Positions 38,036-48,057 of a stretch of 64,000 bases of DNA are shown piece by piece. Origin of the DNA: Neobacillus pocheonensis (GTDB taxonomy: Bacteria > Bacillota > Bacilli > Bacillales > Cytobacillaceae); assembly GCA_023702235.1 (NCBI GenBank), contig JAMQCR010000001.1, positions 992,001 through 1,056,000 of the forward strand, given 5' to 3'. A model generated the notes under the pieces. The model saw only the letters and a list, made by a program, of their open reading frames with translations, was not told where the DNA came from and searched no databases. The first letter of the stretch is position 1. Each line of letters begins with the position of its first letter. A program made the translations under genes and the position numbers.

Positions 38036-39732
38036 AAAAAAAACTTAAACGGTTAAAACGGCGCAACACTATTGGTTTATGATAAAATATAGGTAATAAA
38101 TTTATAATTGATGGTGAAATAGATGCGTACAAAAAACCGTTTAGTTGCTGATGAAATAAAATACTTTAGACCCGAATTTTCAAACTGCCCAACTTGCCAA
38201 TCTAAATTGGACTATTGTCATACAGTCTCGAAGAAGACTATCTCTACTCTTAATGGAGTAAAAACAATTGTTAATATGGGCTATCGCTGCACCAACCCTG
38301 AGTGTAAAAACATTTCTACGGTTTTTCGCTCTGCACAAGCTGAGCACTTAAGTGTTAAACATATCACTTATGGAATTGATGTCCTGGCTTTTGTTGGAGA
38401 ACTACGTTTTAAAGAGCACAAGACTCGTAAAGAAATTATGAATGTCCTAAATGGACTTGGTGTTGTTGTTTCAGAGCGTCATGTTCAGAAACTATATGAA
38501 AGATATACAGTTTTACTTCGTGCGAGTGCTGAGTATAATAGTAAAGAAATTCTTAAAGAAACGGTCGAAACACACGGAGGAATTATTCTTTCTATGGATG
38601 GTGTGCAGCCAGAAAAAGGGAATGAAACCCTCTATGTTATTAGAGAAGTTCTTAGTGGGACAATCTTAGCTGCCAAGAATGTCAAGAGCAGTTCAACTGA
38701 AGAGCTAATGGAATTTATAAAGCCGATAATTGGTTATGGGTTTCCTATTCTTGGTTTTGTTAGTGATGGTCAAAAATCAATTCGACTTGCATTTGAAACA
38801 CTATCCCCTGAAACACCCTATCAATATTGCCAGTTTCACTACTTAAAAGACATCTCAAAACCTGTTGTAGATAAAGATCGGAAATTAAAGACAAACATTA
38901 AAAAGAAATTGCGTGGGATTCGTGAGATAGAGAAAAAGGCATTAAAAGAAGATACATTAGAATCGGAAACAACACTAGCTTATACGGCAGCGATACGTTC
39001 TGTCCTATTAGAGGACGGCTGCCCACCACTTGAATTACCAGGAATAAAGGTTTACGAACAAACAAAGTTGATTCAAGACTCCCTTGAAAAATGTCTGGAT
39101 AAAAAAGGGGCTCCTTGCACTCGAAAGGCTGTTCAGAATAGTCAGTAATGTTGATAACTTTACAAACGATTACAGGCAGGTCGTTAGACTCCACAGTAGA
39201 ATTAGACGGATTGCTAATATCCTAAAGCCTTCAAAACGTAAAACCAGTAAGTCCGTTCAAACTAGATTGAGTAGCTTTCTAAAAGAGTGTGAAAAAAAGT
39301 TAACAAAAGAGAAAGACGCCGAATTTGTAGACAATTTAATGAGATATAGTAATGGTTTTTGGAAAGGATTATTTGCATGTTACGATCATCCCATCTTACC
39401 TAGGACTAACAATGATCATGAATTGTTTTTCCGCAGAATTAAGCGAAGACATCGGAGAATTACAGGACTAAGATCATGGAATCGCTACATTATGAGACAT
39501 GGTGAATATATTGTATTTGTCGAAGATGCAATCGACGATCCGAATATTATAAATAGATTAAACCTTGTAAGTCATGAGAAGTATTGTATAGAAATGAATA
39601 GTTGGAAGGAAAGAACAGATGAACATGTGAGAAGATACCAATACAAGAAAGATCCCGCAGGGTATCTAAGAAAAGTAGAAGAAAAATGGCTAAACCGATA
39701 ATTGTGTTAGTTTAGCCGTTTAAGAAAAAAAA
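38036..39732. mobile_element. Insertion sequence with inverted ends and 8-bp A duplication
   Basis: The left end (CTTAAACGGTTAAAACGGCG, 38044 onward) and the right end read inverted (CTTAAACGGCTAAACTAACAC-like, ending 39724) share the outer CTTAAACGG-TAAA. Both are flanked by exactly eight A (38036-38043 and 39725-39732), which fits an 8-base target duplication. One transposase gene lies inside. The IS family could not be fixed from sequence alone. Confidence 0.75.
38123..39701 (+). pseudogene. DDE transposase with zinc ribbon, one frameshift
   Basis: The N-terminal part has a zinc ribbon (CPTCQSKLDYCH, CTNPEC). A DDE-type core follows: ILSMDGVQPEKGNETLYVIR (first D), FVSDGQKSIRLAF (second D), and TNNDHELFFRRIKRRHRRIT (E). 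The frame breaks near 39105 at an A6G4 run; removing one base joins the two parts (KKGLLALERLF) into about 525 residues. The element's ends look intact, so the copy may be otherwise complete. Confidence 0.8.
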
Positions 39733-39823
39733 TGATTATACCCTTAACTCAGAATGACGTTTATCAAGAACGAATGTTTGCCATAATGGATAAAAACAAT
39801 CGTTTCTTGAAAGGGTGTTTAAA

Positions 39824-40514
39824 ATGACCAAATACCAACAAATGAGTTTGATTTCTTTCCAAAAACAGTTTTCTACCCAAGAGGCTTGTCATGACCATCT
39901 ATTTTCATTGAAGTGGTCAATCGGCTATTGTTGTGAGATGCGGTCATGATGCTTATTTTGAGACGAAAACGCGTAAGAACAGGCTTTATGAATGCAAGAA
40001 ATGCCGTTATCAAGCCACTGTTACCGTTGGAACCGTGATGGAAAAAACAAGAACGGACTTAACTAAGTGGTTTTTAGCCATTTATTTAATCGCTCATGAT
40101 AAACGCGGTGTATCTGCGACAAGGCTTTCTGAAGAACTTGAAGTCACGTATAAAACAGCTTGGCTCATGCTTCATAAAATCCGCCAAGCTATGAGAAAAC
40201 GTGATGCAGAATACACATTAGCTGGCATAGTAGAACTTGATGATGCTTTCTTTGGCGCGCCTTCTGAAGGTGGAAAACGCGGGCAAGGCACAGATAAAAC
40301 CAAGGTTTTAGTGGGGTTATCCTTGAACAAAAAAGGACATCCTCTTTATCTTAAAATGGAGGTCATCCCTAACATCAAAGGGGAAACTTTGATTGATTTT
40401 GCCGAGAAAAGAATCCAACCAGGTTCGACGATCAGTAGCGATGCTTATCGTTCCTACCGAGCACTTGAATTAACCTCGAATGTGATTCGTGTACCTCGGC
40501 GAGGGATTGCCTAG
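39824..40514 (+). pseudogene. IS1595-family transposase, broken and truncated
   Basis: An ATG at 39824 opens MTKYQQMSLISFQKQFSTQE, and after a frameshift near 39930 the frame continues with a zinc-ribbon (RCGHDAYFETKTRK... CKKC) and an ISXO2-like DDE core (AGIVELDDAFFGAPSEGGKR, STISSDAYRSYRAL). It ends abruptly at GIA-stop, where GC-richer DNA begins, so the last part of the catalytic domain is lost. The junction suggests a later rearrangement. Confidence 0.8.
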
Positions 40515-40753
40515 GGCTTCCTTCAGATTCCACGTCACCGCGGACGCCCTTGCCTTCAGCTAATGGTTCGCATATCCCAACGTCCATAGTGGACTTTCAC
40601 CGCCAAGTTGATGAACATGCCTGGCACACAAAAAAACCCTTGTTTTAGGGCTTTTCCTCCTTGCTGGTACTTTATAAGTACGGTTATTGAAAGCTTCTTA
40701 CAATGTGACTAGCCAAAAGAGATTTTTGAATTCAAAGTTTTGTAAGGCCCTAC
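40515..40753. other. GC-richer foreign segment at transposase breakpoint
   Basis: From 40514 to about 40630 the sequence is GC-richer than its surroundings, with many short palindromic words (CACGTCACCGCGGACGCCC). It resembles a mobile-element remnant seen in other Firmicutes, but I could not identify it. A hairpin with T-run (AAACCCT-tgtttt-AGGGCTTTT, about 40634-40654) follows. No gene. Confidence 0.4.
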
Positions 40754-41137
40754 CTAATATTTTGATTCTATAATCGGTATATATTTATCTATCAAATCCG
40801 AAGGCAAAGGTACAATCTCACTAAAACAGTTAATCTTCATTGTAAAACACGTATTTGTCAATATTAAAGAATATAAATCAGGACCTAAATCAACTGGGCA
40901 ACCTTCCATGTCTATTGGTATTAATGAATTTAGAACAATAAGTCCCTTTTTCTTATCCAATATTTTTAATGTAAAAACAGGTGTATTTACATCTTCGAAA
41001 AATTGATTGCTTGTTACCACACTGAAAAGCTCCCCTTTTGTGGTCAATAAGGTAAAAGGTATGACAACGTCCTCTTCTAAAATTTTCTCAAAACTTTGAA
41101 CGATGTAATTCTCATGTTTTTGCTGATAACCAACCAT
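40754..41137 (-). CDS. CotY/CotZ-like spore coat protein (tentative)
   Basis: A 127-residue protein. Its layout recalls CotY/CotZ: VVIPFTLLTTKGELFSVV, then FFEDVNTPVFTLKILDKKKG, then LTNTCFTMKINCFSEIVPLP near the end, like the coat family's 'C-x-V-D-L-x-C-F' ending. It has only three Cys (near residues 87, 104 and 110), whereas CotY/CotZ are Cys-rich. It is the last gene of the ATP-grasp/Mur-ligase operon, 21 bases after the second ATP-grasp gene. If correct it links that operon to the spore surface. Confidence 0.5.
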   Translation of the reverse strand: MVGYQQKHENYIVQSFEKILEEDVVIPFTLLTTKGELFSVVTSNQFFEDVNTPVFTLKILDKKKGLIVLNSLIPIDMEGCPVDLGPDLYSLILTNTCFTMKINCFSEIVPLPSDLIDKYIPIIESKY

Positions 41138-41157
41138 ATAATTACCCCCAGGTAGTT

Positions 41158-42372
41158 CTATAAAATCGGTGACAATTGAAAATTAATGTAATCTGCAGCT
41201 TGCAATGCACTTGCTTTCACGTTATCCATGTTTTGCCCTTTTGCTATCACATATCCATATCTATGACCCATTGAGAGAGGCGGGGACAAAACTTGACCTT
41301 CTTTGGATTTAATGAAAACCTCAATGACCCCTGATTCCTTCCTTGCCTGTTCAATCCCTGACACTGATATAAGTTTTCCTACTTTATTAACTGTAATATA
41401 ATGTGCATATATACAATATTCAAATTTGCGTTCTATGGACGGCTGTTCTCCTCGATAGACTTTTAGTATCTGCTCTGCATAATCGAAGCCGTAGGCTTCC
41501 TTCAATAACTTGTTCATCGATCCCCCAGAAATACGCGGATTTATCTCAATAATTTTCCATGCATTATTCACTAACCGCATCTCTAAATGGAAATTTCCAT
41601 TCTTGATTCCTAAATCAGTTAAAATCAATTGTGTAACTTCAGCAATACTCGAATATATACTATCATCCATTTCTGAAGATATGCTATAGCCAGTAACTAT
41701 AAATTTATTTTGCTTAGTTATTTCTTGTTCAATCACTCCGGCAATTTGTATAATTCCTTCAAAAACAATTGCTTCCACAATAAATTGAGGTCCTGTAAGG
41801 TATTCTTCAATAAGTAGATCTTCATTCGAATTTCGTTTTTTTAGAAAATTTATTCTATGTTTCATTTGATTTTCTGTGTTAATCAGGTAAACATCTTTGG
41901 ATCCTGTGGATGTAGGTGATTTTAGAATGAGAGGATATTTATGTTTAATTTGAAACAAGAAATTCTTTAATGCATCATTTTTTTTAAAGATGAGATAGCT
42001 GGGAGAATAGGGTTTAGATTGAAGAAATTCTCTAGTTAATATTTTATTTTCCATTATTCTAAAAATATCATGAGAAATGTTTTGATTACAAAAAAGATTA
42101 TGCAACTTTGCTGCCAAGGTAACAAAGGGGTCAAGAAAACTGATAATAATTTCAACTTCGTGCTTCTCCCTGATTTCTTCAAGTTTAGCAATTAATAAAA
42201 CTTCATCAAGAACACTCATTAGAAGAATTTCATCAACTTCCGGTAAGGTCTGATTCAGAAATTTTTTTCGTGTTGTAATTATATGGATATAGTATCCTAA
42301 CTTTTTTGCAGCTTTGATTCCTTCTACACTTGAACCGTAATTATTTGCCTCAATAAATACAATGGACTTCAT
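41158..42372 (-). CDS. ATP-grasp ligase, paralog 2
   Basis: A 404-residue ATP-grasp enzyme of the carbamoyl-phosphate-synthase-like/PurK-like type: N-terminal Rossmann-like part (KSIVFIEANNYGSSVEGIKA), ATP lid region (YPLILKSPTSTGSKDVYL), metal-site segment HLEMRLVNNAWKIIEINPRI with GGSMN, and a C-terminal GHRYGYVIAKG part. ATG 42372 is chosen because it aligns with the start of its paralog at 45036-46259 and because an AGGTGG lies upstream; the open frame extends 66 residues further with an implausible sequence. Such enzymes join a carboxylate to an amine. Substrates are unknown. Confidence 0.8.
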   Translation of the reverse strand: MKSIVFIEANNYGSSVEGIKAAKKLGYYIHIITTRKKFLNQTLPEVDEILLMSVLDEVLLIAKLEEIREKHEVEIIISFLDPFVTLAAKLHNLFCNQNISHDIFRIMENKILTREFLQSKPYSPSYLIFKKNDALKNFLFQIKHKYPLILKSPTSTGSKDVYLINTENQMKHRINFLKKRNSNEDLLIEEYLTGPQFIVEAIVFEGIIQIAGVIEQEITKQNKFIVTGYSISSEMDDSIYSSIAEVTQLILTDLGIKNGNFHLEMRLVNNAWKIIEINPRISGGSMNKLLKEAYGFDYAEQILKVYRGEQPSIERKFEYCIYAHYITVNKVGKLISVSGIEQARKESGVIEVFIKSKEGQVLSPPLSMGHRYGYVIAKGQNMDNVKASALQAADYINFQLSPIL

Positions 42373-42462
42373 TTGTCTGCACATCCACCTCTCAAGACAC
42401 CTTTTTTCCTCATTAAGTATAATATTCTCAACAAGAAAGTATAGAATAGGCAGGTGTATAAA

Positions 42463-42618
42463 ATGTACATGAAGACTATTTCGATGGAGGATTTGAAACA
42501 ACAATATATTGAACGAGCCCAATAACTGAAAAAAGAAGAACGATACTTCTCTGGAACAGCCTATAAGCAATTTCTCCAGGTATGGGAAAGTATTTATTTT
42601 TCCCGTTTTAGATATTGA
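42463..42618 (+). pseudogene. Small gene with in-frame stop, opposite strand
   Basis: GGCAGGTG six bases before an ATG opens MYMKTISMEDLKQQYIERAQ, then TAA (42523-42525), then LKKEERYFSGTAYKQFLQVW continues in frame to TGA. CAA to TAA would explain it. It lies inside the minus-strand operon and overlaps the end of the Mur-ligase gene by about 25 bases. The amphipathic, protein-like sequence on both sides of the stop is the reason to report it; no family recognised. Confidence 0.35.
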
Positions 42619-43982
42619 ATGAGATCATAAAATGATCCGTCACGCGCCCAAATTTTAAAATATACAATATCATTCGGCTTCAATAATGAGTCCAAGAAAT
42701 CTTTAATTTCTTGTGTTTCTGAGAAATGATGGACATCCTGCTTGCTCATTCCAGCTAATAGTGCAGCTTTCGCAATTTCTTTGCCAAAAAATCCTTTTGT
42801 AATTAGTTTGTTTATTCGTATTTCCGCGAGCAATTCACCTATTTTTTTATACATTTCTTCTGAATATTGTCCAAGTGGTGCCATTCTTCCTAATGCGGCA
42901 ATTTTTCTTTGAGATGGCAATGAAATTCTGTCAAGTAATCGTAATCCATTTTGTAAAGAAGTTTGATTTCCTTTCCATGTATCATCAATAATTGTGATTT
43001 GATTTTGCAGTTTAATTATTTCAAAGTGAGATCTTACGTGTTGAAAGAGAGCCAGTCTCTTTATGGCAACCGTTACTTCAATACCTATTTCTACTGCTGC
43101 TGCGATGGCAGCGACTGCATTGTATACATTATGCTCTCCTATTCCCGGAATAAGTCCCTTATACTCTTTCTTTTGATATTCGACAATAAACCCCATACCG
43201 GATTTATCAAAGCGAATGTCCTTGATCTGAATGGATGCTTTATGACTTTTACCATAGGTGACAACGTTTCCTTTGTATTTGGAGAAGTCCATTGATGATA
43301 TATGTGGGTCATCTATATTAATAATAAGAGATCCTTTATTATTAAGACCATTGATTAACTTTTCTTTTTCCGCTATATAATCTTTAAATAAAGGAAATTC
43401 ATCCGTATGATCTATATCTATCATGGTCATAATCCCGATAATTGGAAAAAAATAGTTACACGCTTCTACCATGTCACCGGGTTCTGCTACCCCCGTTTCA
43501 ATCACAGCTACATCTGTTTTTTCATCAATTCCAACTAGATACGGGAGATGAAAGTAAGAGCTGTTTTTGTTTCCAATGGTCGCTTGAACGGTAAAATCAT
43601 ATTGCAGAATATGCTTGAGCATTTCCTTCGTCGTCGTTTTCCCACAAGTACCAGTAATTGCGACAATAGGGATCGTAAACATGTGGCGGTAGTAGGAAGT
43701 GAATTTAAAGAAGGTCGACATCACATCATCTACCAATATAATTTGCTCAGGCTCTAATTTTTCCATATTTGTAAAAGGTGTGTCAGTCACTATATATAAG
43801 TGTTTGTAATTTTTCAGCATATCCCCATCAAGTATTTGCTTTTTTCTTATATGAAAATATAATGTCTGGTTTTTCACCTTAATTGTGTCATGGATAACTT
43901 CTGAAATAAAAACACCTTCATGAATTTTTTTGGGTTCAATACCAATAGCAGTTATTATTTCCTCTAACAGTAGCGTTTTCAA
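42594..43982 (-). CDS. MurF-like Mur ligase, non-peptidoglycan type
   Basis: A 462-residue Mur ligase: N-terminal domain resembling MurE/MurF substrate domains, P-loop GTCGKTTTKEMLKHI, central domain with NKNSSYFHLPYLVG and TGVAEPGDM, and a C-terminal domain with DDTWKGNQTSLQNGL and ALGRMAPLGQYSEE. MurF proper carries GSNGKTTTK and makes UDP-MurNAc-pentapeptide. Here the gene sits among three ATP-grasp ligases rather than cell-wall genes, so it is probably a relative that adds an amino acid or peptide to another acceptor (inference). It begins two bases before the stop of the preceding gene in the operon. Confidence 0.82.
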   Translation of the reverse strand: MKTLLLEEIITAIGIEPKKIHEGVFISEVIHDTIKVKNQTLYFHIRKKQILDGDMLKNYKHLYIVTDTPFTNMEKLEPEQIILVDDVMSTFFKFTSYYRHMFTIPIVAITGTCGKTTTKEMLKHILQYDFTVQATIGNKNSSYFHLPYLVGIDEKTDVAVIETGVAEPGDMVEACNYFFPIIGIMTMIDIDHTDEFPLFKDYIAEKEKLINGLNNKGSLIINIDDPHISSMDFSKYKGNVVTYGKSHKASIQIKDIRFDKSGMGFIVEYQKKEYKGLIPGIGEHNVYNAVAAIAAAVEIGIEVTVAIKRLALFQHVRSHFEIIKLQNQITIIDDTWKGNQTSLQNGLRLLDRISLPSQRKIAALGRMAPLGQYSEEMYKKIGELLAEIRINKLITKGFFGKEIAKAALLAGMSKQDVHHFSETQEIKDFLDSLLKPNDIVYFKIWARDGSFYDLIQYLKREK

Positions 43983-43983
43983 G

Positions 43984-45039
43984 TCATCTCACCTTTCTAC
44001 TCTGTTGTGCTAAATATACAGCGTATTCGATTGTTCTTTTTGCAACATCCATTTCTAAATAGAACAAAACTGGTGTACCGGGTCGCCAGTTGACCTCATA
44101 TATCCAAATTTTCTTATTCTCATCCATTCCTACATCAATTCCTAATTCATCTAATGGCTCGTCATAAAGACTATCAAAGTGGGTTGAAAATTGAATAGCA
44201 AACACTTCTAAATAGCGTTGAACATTGTAGAATTCTTCATCAAATTGCTGTTTTAAAAAACCTGGCAAATAACTTGTATATCCTCCAAGACTTATATTTG
44301 AAACGACTCCACTATTTGCAATTCGAGGATAGATTGTAGTAATCACCCATTTGCCTTGCTCATTCTTTTGAACATGTAACCGAAAATCAAACGGCAGCCC
44401 TGTTTTCGTCTTTGATTGGATAAACGGTTGAATTAAATACATTTCATCGAGTAATAGAAGTTCAGCAATCCATTCTTTAAGTTCTTGTTCTGAAAAATGC
44501 AGTTCCATTTCATCAGTTTTCAAGAAAAAATTCTTATCCTGTTTCTCTATATATATAATTCCTTCTCCTTTCGCCCCGGACACTGGTTTAATAATGATTG
44601 ACTTATACTTATTCAGGTACAAAAATACAGTTGTTACCCTTACAAGCTCTTCAGACGGAATTAAATACTGAGTGAATTGTCCGCTTTTTTTAATACGTTT
44701 ATAGACGCTCATTTTATCCCCGATAGGGTGGCTAGTAAAAGGGATCTCTTTTTGTAGAGCATCTACAATTTCATCCTGTTTGGTTGTAATAGTACCTCCG
44801 GCATTAAAGACAACATCAGGGTATCCTACTTCACGCTCAATCCACTTTCCGTTTTCATAAAACACTCCTCTAATCCGCTTCTGTTCCAGGTTTACCCGAC
44901 TGGGAGTAAAATAAAAAAAATTCACTCCTTCCATTTTCGCCGCTGCTGCATACATATAAGTTTTAAATAGTTTCACCGGGTCTTTACGATAATGTAGCAT
45001 TCCAATTGTAATCATAAACGAAGACTTTTCCCCTTTCAT
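43984..45039 (-). CDS. YheC/YheD-family ATP-grasp protein
   Basis: A 351-residue YheC/YheD-type protein: ITIGMLHYRKDPVKLF, DVVFNAGGT, SHPIGDKMSVYKRIKK, the ATP-grasp segment SIIIKPVSGAKGEGIIYIEK, FDFRLHVQKNEQGKW, and ELGIDVGMDENKKIWIYEVN with RPGTP. YheC and YheD were found in the Bacillus spore coat; their reaction is not known. The ATG overlaps the upstream gene's stop as ATGA, and an internal ATG at 45015 has AAAGGGG before it, so either may be used. It is followed immediately by the MurF-like gene. Confidence 0.88.
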   Translation of the reverse strand: MKGEKSSFMITIGMLHYRKDPVKLFKTYMYAAAAKMEGVNFFYFTPSRVNLEQKRIRGVFYENGKWIEREVGYPDVVFNAGGTITTKQDEIVDALQKEIPFTSHPIGDKMSVYKRIKKSGQFTQYLIPSEELVRVTTVFLYLNKYKSIIIKPVSGAKGEGIIYIEKQDKNFFLKTDEMELHFSEQELKEWIAELLLLDEMYLIQPFIQSKTKTGLPFDFRLHVQKNEQGKWVITTIYPRIANSGVVSNISLGGYTSYLPGFLKQQFDEEFYNVQRYLEVFAIQFSTHFDSLYDEPLDELGIDVGMDENKKIWIYEVNWRPGTPVLFYLEMDVAKRTIEYAVYLAQQSRKVR

Positions 45040-46259
45040 TTGTCAAGGTGGAACTCAATTTCCTTGGCTGAAGCTTTTGCAATTCCTTTAGCTTCTTCAA
45101 TTGTAGATCCGGTGGCCAGAACGTAGGCATAACGGTGTCCCATGGAAAATGGAGGTTGTAATAGAGCACCTTTTCTTGGCTTTATATACACATCCAAAAC
45201 TCCTTTGTGTTGTAATGCTCTTTTTTTACCGGTTACTTTTTGCAGTGTACCTTTTTTAGATACCGTTATATATTGAGTAAATACAAAATTCTCATTATTA
45301 TGTTTTAGCGAAGGCTCCAAGCCTAGCCAAACTTTAATTATTTGTTCGGCAAGGTTAATTCCATAGGCAGCTTCTACCATCTTATTCATGCCCCCACCCG
45401 ATATCCGAGAGTTTATCTCTATAACTTTCCATTGATCATCTTGCAATCGCAATTCAAAATGACAGGAACCATTTGTAAATTGCAGCTTTTCAATGATGGC
45501 AGATACTACATTAGAAAGGCTTTCATATAAGTCCTGCGGTACTTGGGCAAGCAAAGAATAACCGGTAATGATAAAGCGTTCTCCCTTGGTAATTTCTTGT
45601 TCAACAACAGCAACTATATGAATATCATGGTTATATACAAGCACTTCAACTAAATATTGTGGTCCCTCAATGTACTCTTCAAAAAGAATTGGAATGTCGG
45701 GGTATCTTCTTAGAAGCCTCTCCACATGTTTTTTCAATTCGGATTCATTTTCGGCTTTCAATACATCTTTTGAACCGGTTGAGTTTGGAGATTTCAAAAT
45801 GACAGGATAATCGAAATTGTATTTCTCCATAAAGGAATCTAGTGTTTGCCCTTTATCATAGATCGCATGGTTGATCCCAAATTCCGTGTTTTGTAAAAAC
45901 TTCCGTGTTTCTATTTTGTTTTCCATTTTACCAATGGCTTCTATTTCTATTGGCATTTTTGTAATACAAAATTGTTTACAAAGTTCTGCAGCGGTATGGA
46001 CATAACCGTCAACAAAACTAATGACTGCCTCTATGATTAGTCCTTGATTTTGTAAATGTTTTATTTTCTCCTGCATGACTTTTTCATCATTTAAATCAAC
46101 AAATATCATTTTATGAACATCTGGAAATTCATTTCTTTGAAGCAGATTTCCCTTTATATTCGTAAAAACAACTGTAAAATAACCAAGGCTTTCAGCTGCT
46201 CGAACCGCCTCACGGCCTGAACCCGATTTTTGTAATCCTATAAATACAACTGTACGCAA
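45036..46259 (-). CDS. ATP-grasp ligase, paralog 1
   Basis: A 407-residue ATP-grasp enzyme, close paralog of the one at 41158: RTVVFIGLQKSGSGREAVRA, ILKSPNSTGSKDVLKAENES, FEEYIEGPQYLVEVLVYN, HFELRLQDDQWKVIEINSRI, and GHRYAYVLATG. TTG start, with GGGGGAAGGG five bases before it. It is the first gene of a five-gene minus-strand operon. Its N-terminal segments differ from the paralog more than the lid and metal regions, suggesting different substrates for the same chemistry. Function is inferred only from the family. Confidence 0.82.
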   Translation of the reverse strand: MRTVVFIGLQKSGSGREAVRAAESLGYFTVVFTNIKGNLLQRNEFPDVHKMIFVDLNDEKVMQEKIKHLQNQGLIIEAVISFVDGYVHTAAELCKQFCITKMPIEIEAIGKMENKIETRKFLQNTEFGINHAIYDKGQTLDSFMEKYNFDYPVILKSPNSTGSKDVLKAENESELKKHVERLLRRYPDIPILFEEYIEGPQYLVEVLVYNHDIHIVAVVEQEITKGERFIITGYSLLAQVPQDLYESLSNVVSAIIEKLQFTNGSCHFELRLQDDQWKVIEINSRISGGGMNKMVEAAYGINLAEQIIKVWLGLEPSLKHNNENFVFTQYITVSKKGTLQKVTGKKRALQHKGVLDVYIKPRKGALLQPPFSMGHRYAYVLATGSTIEEAKGIAKASAKEIEFHLDK

Positions 46260-47791
46260 ACAGCCCTTCCCCCTTTTTTATAGGTGAAATTAATTTTCTC
46301 GACGACGCTATGGAACTAAAAAATCCCATGCAGGCCACCAGCAGCTTATCTAAACTGATTTTACAAACCTGAAACATTGCCCAGGTTAAAGGAATCATTC
46401 CTTGACTAATTACGGAAATTATTTTGTTTCAAGGTAACAAGCATATACAGTAGCAAAAAGCAACAACATAACAAATGATGTATGCATATTACCTTCCTAA
46501 AATGCTGTACAACCTTATGACAATACGATTTAAATTGTTTTGTGTTTGCATCATTAAAATTCCATTATTAAGTTATGTTTTTAATAAAAATTAGGATTGG
46601 GCAATCTGGCAATTACACAAAAGACATAAGCTTCAATACACACAAATTAGATCCAAAATCGTTAGAGAAGTAACTGATACCTAATCGAGGTTAAGAACAC
46701 GAAGAGAATTGCTCAAAGACTTAGTTTCTGAAAGTACATCAAATTGATTTGGAAAGAAAATATGGGCACTAGAACAAAATATAAGATTTTAGCCGAAAGA
46801 CTGGAGCAGATGGACATTGGATACTTAGAAAGAAATGTAACGTCAGACTGCTAACCTATTCGAACATGAATGTTGTATGTGTAAAAAATTTTTTGTCTAT
46901 TAATGTGCAATTTTTGAAAAAATGTTATCAAAAGGCGAGGATAATGAAAACCCTAAAACCCTTAATACACCAATGCATAGAGGCTTCCTGAAATAAATGA
47001 TCCGATAGGAAATCGGACTTATGAACTTTTTTTGTATGACCTTTTGTATGACACATAATTTGGTTCATTAAAAGATGAAAAATCGAAACCAATATAAAAC
47101 GCATATACATTCACATAAAAAATAGCTTGAAGTACTCTGCAAGCTATTTTCTTAAGACCAATATTCATTTAAATCAGACGTAGGCGTAAAAGTATATGAG
47201 AAAGCAGTTATTACATTCTTCGCAAAAATGTATTTTGCTTCTTAAAAATAGTCACTCCTGTGATCGGGGAACAGTTTATTTTTCCATATTATACGAGCTA
47301 GTGAAAAGCTTTTCTATACTTACCTTCAAAACAAAAAAGCAGCCCATATTAAAATTTGGCTTCTTTTGGTAACGTCCCTAGCCCTGGCTGAAAGGCGTCA
47401 CAAATGAAGTTTAATTATCCCACTGTATAATATTCGTAGGAGAGTGAATTGTATTGTACAAATACCCCTTGCTTGACCACTATACCATCTAGAAAGTCGC
47501 AATAATAAACATTATGTGTTTATTCAATTAAAGCACCCGCTAGTGGAATAAGAAAAGCGACACTTGAAGTATCGCCCCGTTAGCCAAGATGAAGCAGGGC
47601 CTAACCACAGAAAATGTAAGAAAATTACGTTCTTTCATAGTTGTGAATTAATTTATTACATTCATTACTCATAGATATCTGATGCTTTTTTCTCTAATTT
47701 ACATATCCATTTATAATAATAATCTAACAAGAATAGGAAGAGTATGGGGTCAAGAATGGTTGATATTGTACATTTCCTGCCTAATTTACTT
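46260..47791. other. Long gene-poor stretch upstream of the ATP-grasp operon
   Basis: About 1.5 kb without a supported gene. Short open frames at 46210..46398 and 46928..47110 (both minus) lack ribosome-binding sites. Fragments on the plus strand near 46280-46400 (FLDDAMELKNPMQATSSLSK) and 46610-46850 look like decayed coding DNA with several stops. A small palindrome GCGACACTT-ga-AGTATCGC lies near 47557-47575. The promoter of the minus-strand operon should lie near 46280-46500 but no clear match was found. Confidence 0.4.
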
Positions 47792-47794
47792 TTA

Positions 47795-47960
47795 ATCAGC
47801 ACTTGTCCATTCAGTTTTATTTTGAGTGCATATGTTATTATTACCTCCAATCCAGACATCAAGCATATAGAAATACCTCCTTTGAGACGTTTGCATGTAT
47901 TGCAGACGTTTCTTTGCGTTTTTAGAAATTGTTTAAACAAATCGCGAATTTTGTCGTAAC
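47795..47960. repeat. Duplicated segment, copy A
   Basis: About 165 bases resemble copy B at 49073-49226 (shared blocks: ACTTGTCCATTCA, TTTTGAGTGCATAT, GAGACGTTTGCA, TTGCAGACGTTTCTT). On the minus strand each copy shows a 13-bp hairpin (GAAACGTCTGCAA facing TGCAAACGTCTC), then GGAGG, then a short frame such as MLDVWIGGNNNICTQNKT (47866 to 47792). The peptide frames differ between copies by one A in a run, so the product is unclear. It may be a decayed small-peptide gene or a MITE-like unit. Confidence 0.5.
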
Positions 47961-48057
47961 ACCATGATGATTGTCCAATCGATTCTCGTCCTTAGAAATA
48001 TATATAAATAGAGGAAAGTAATCTTTCTTCAGTTAATCCCGATAGGTGGTGATAAAT

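Noticed and set aside
47480..47520. tRNA-like stretch (GACCACTATACCATCTAGA)
   Set aside because: No acceptor stem, D-arm or T-arm could be folded around it.
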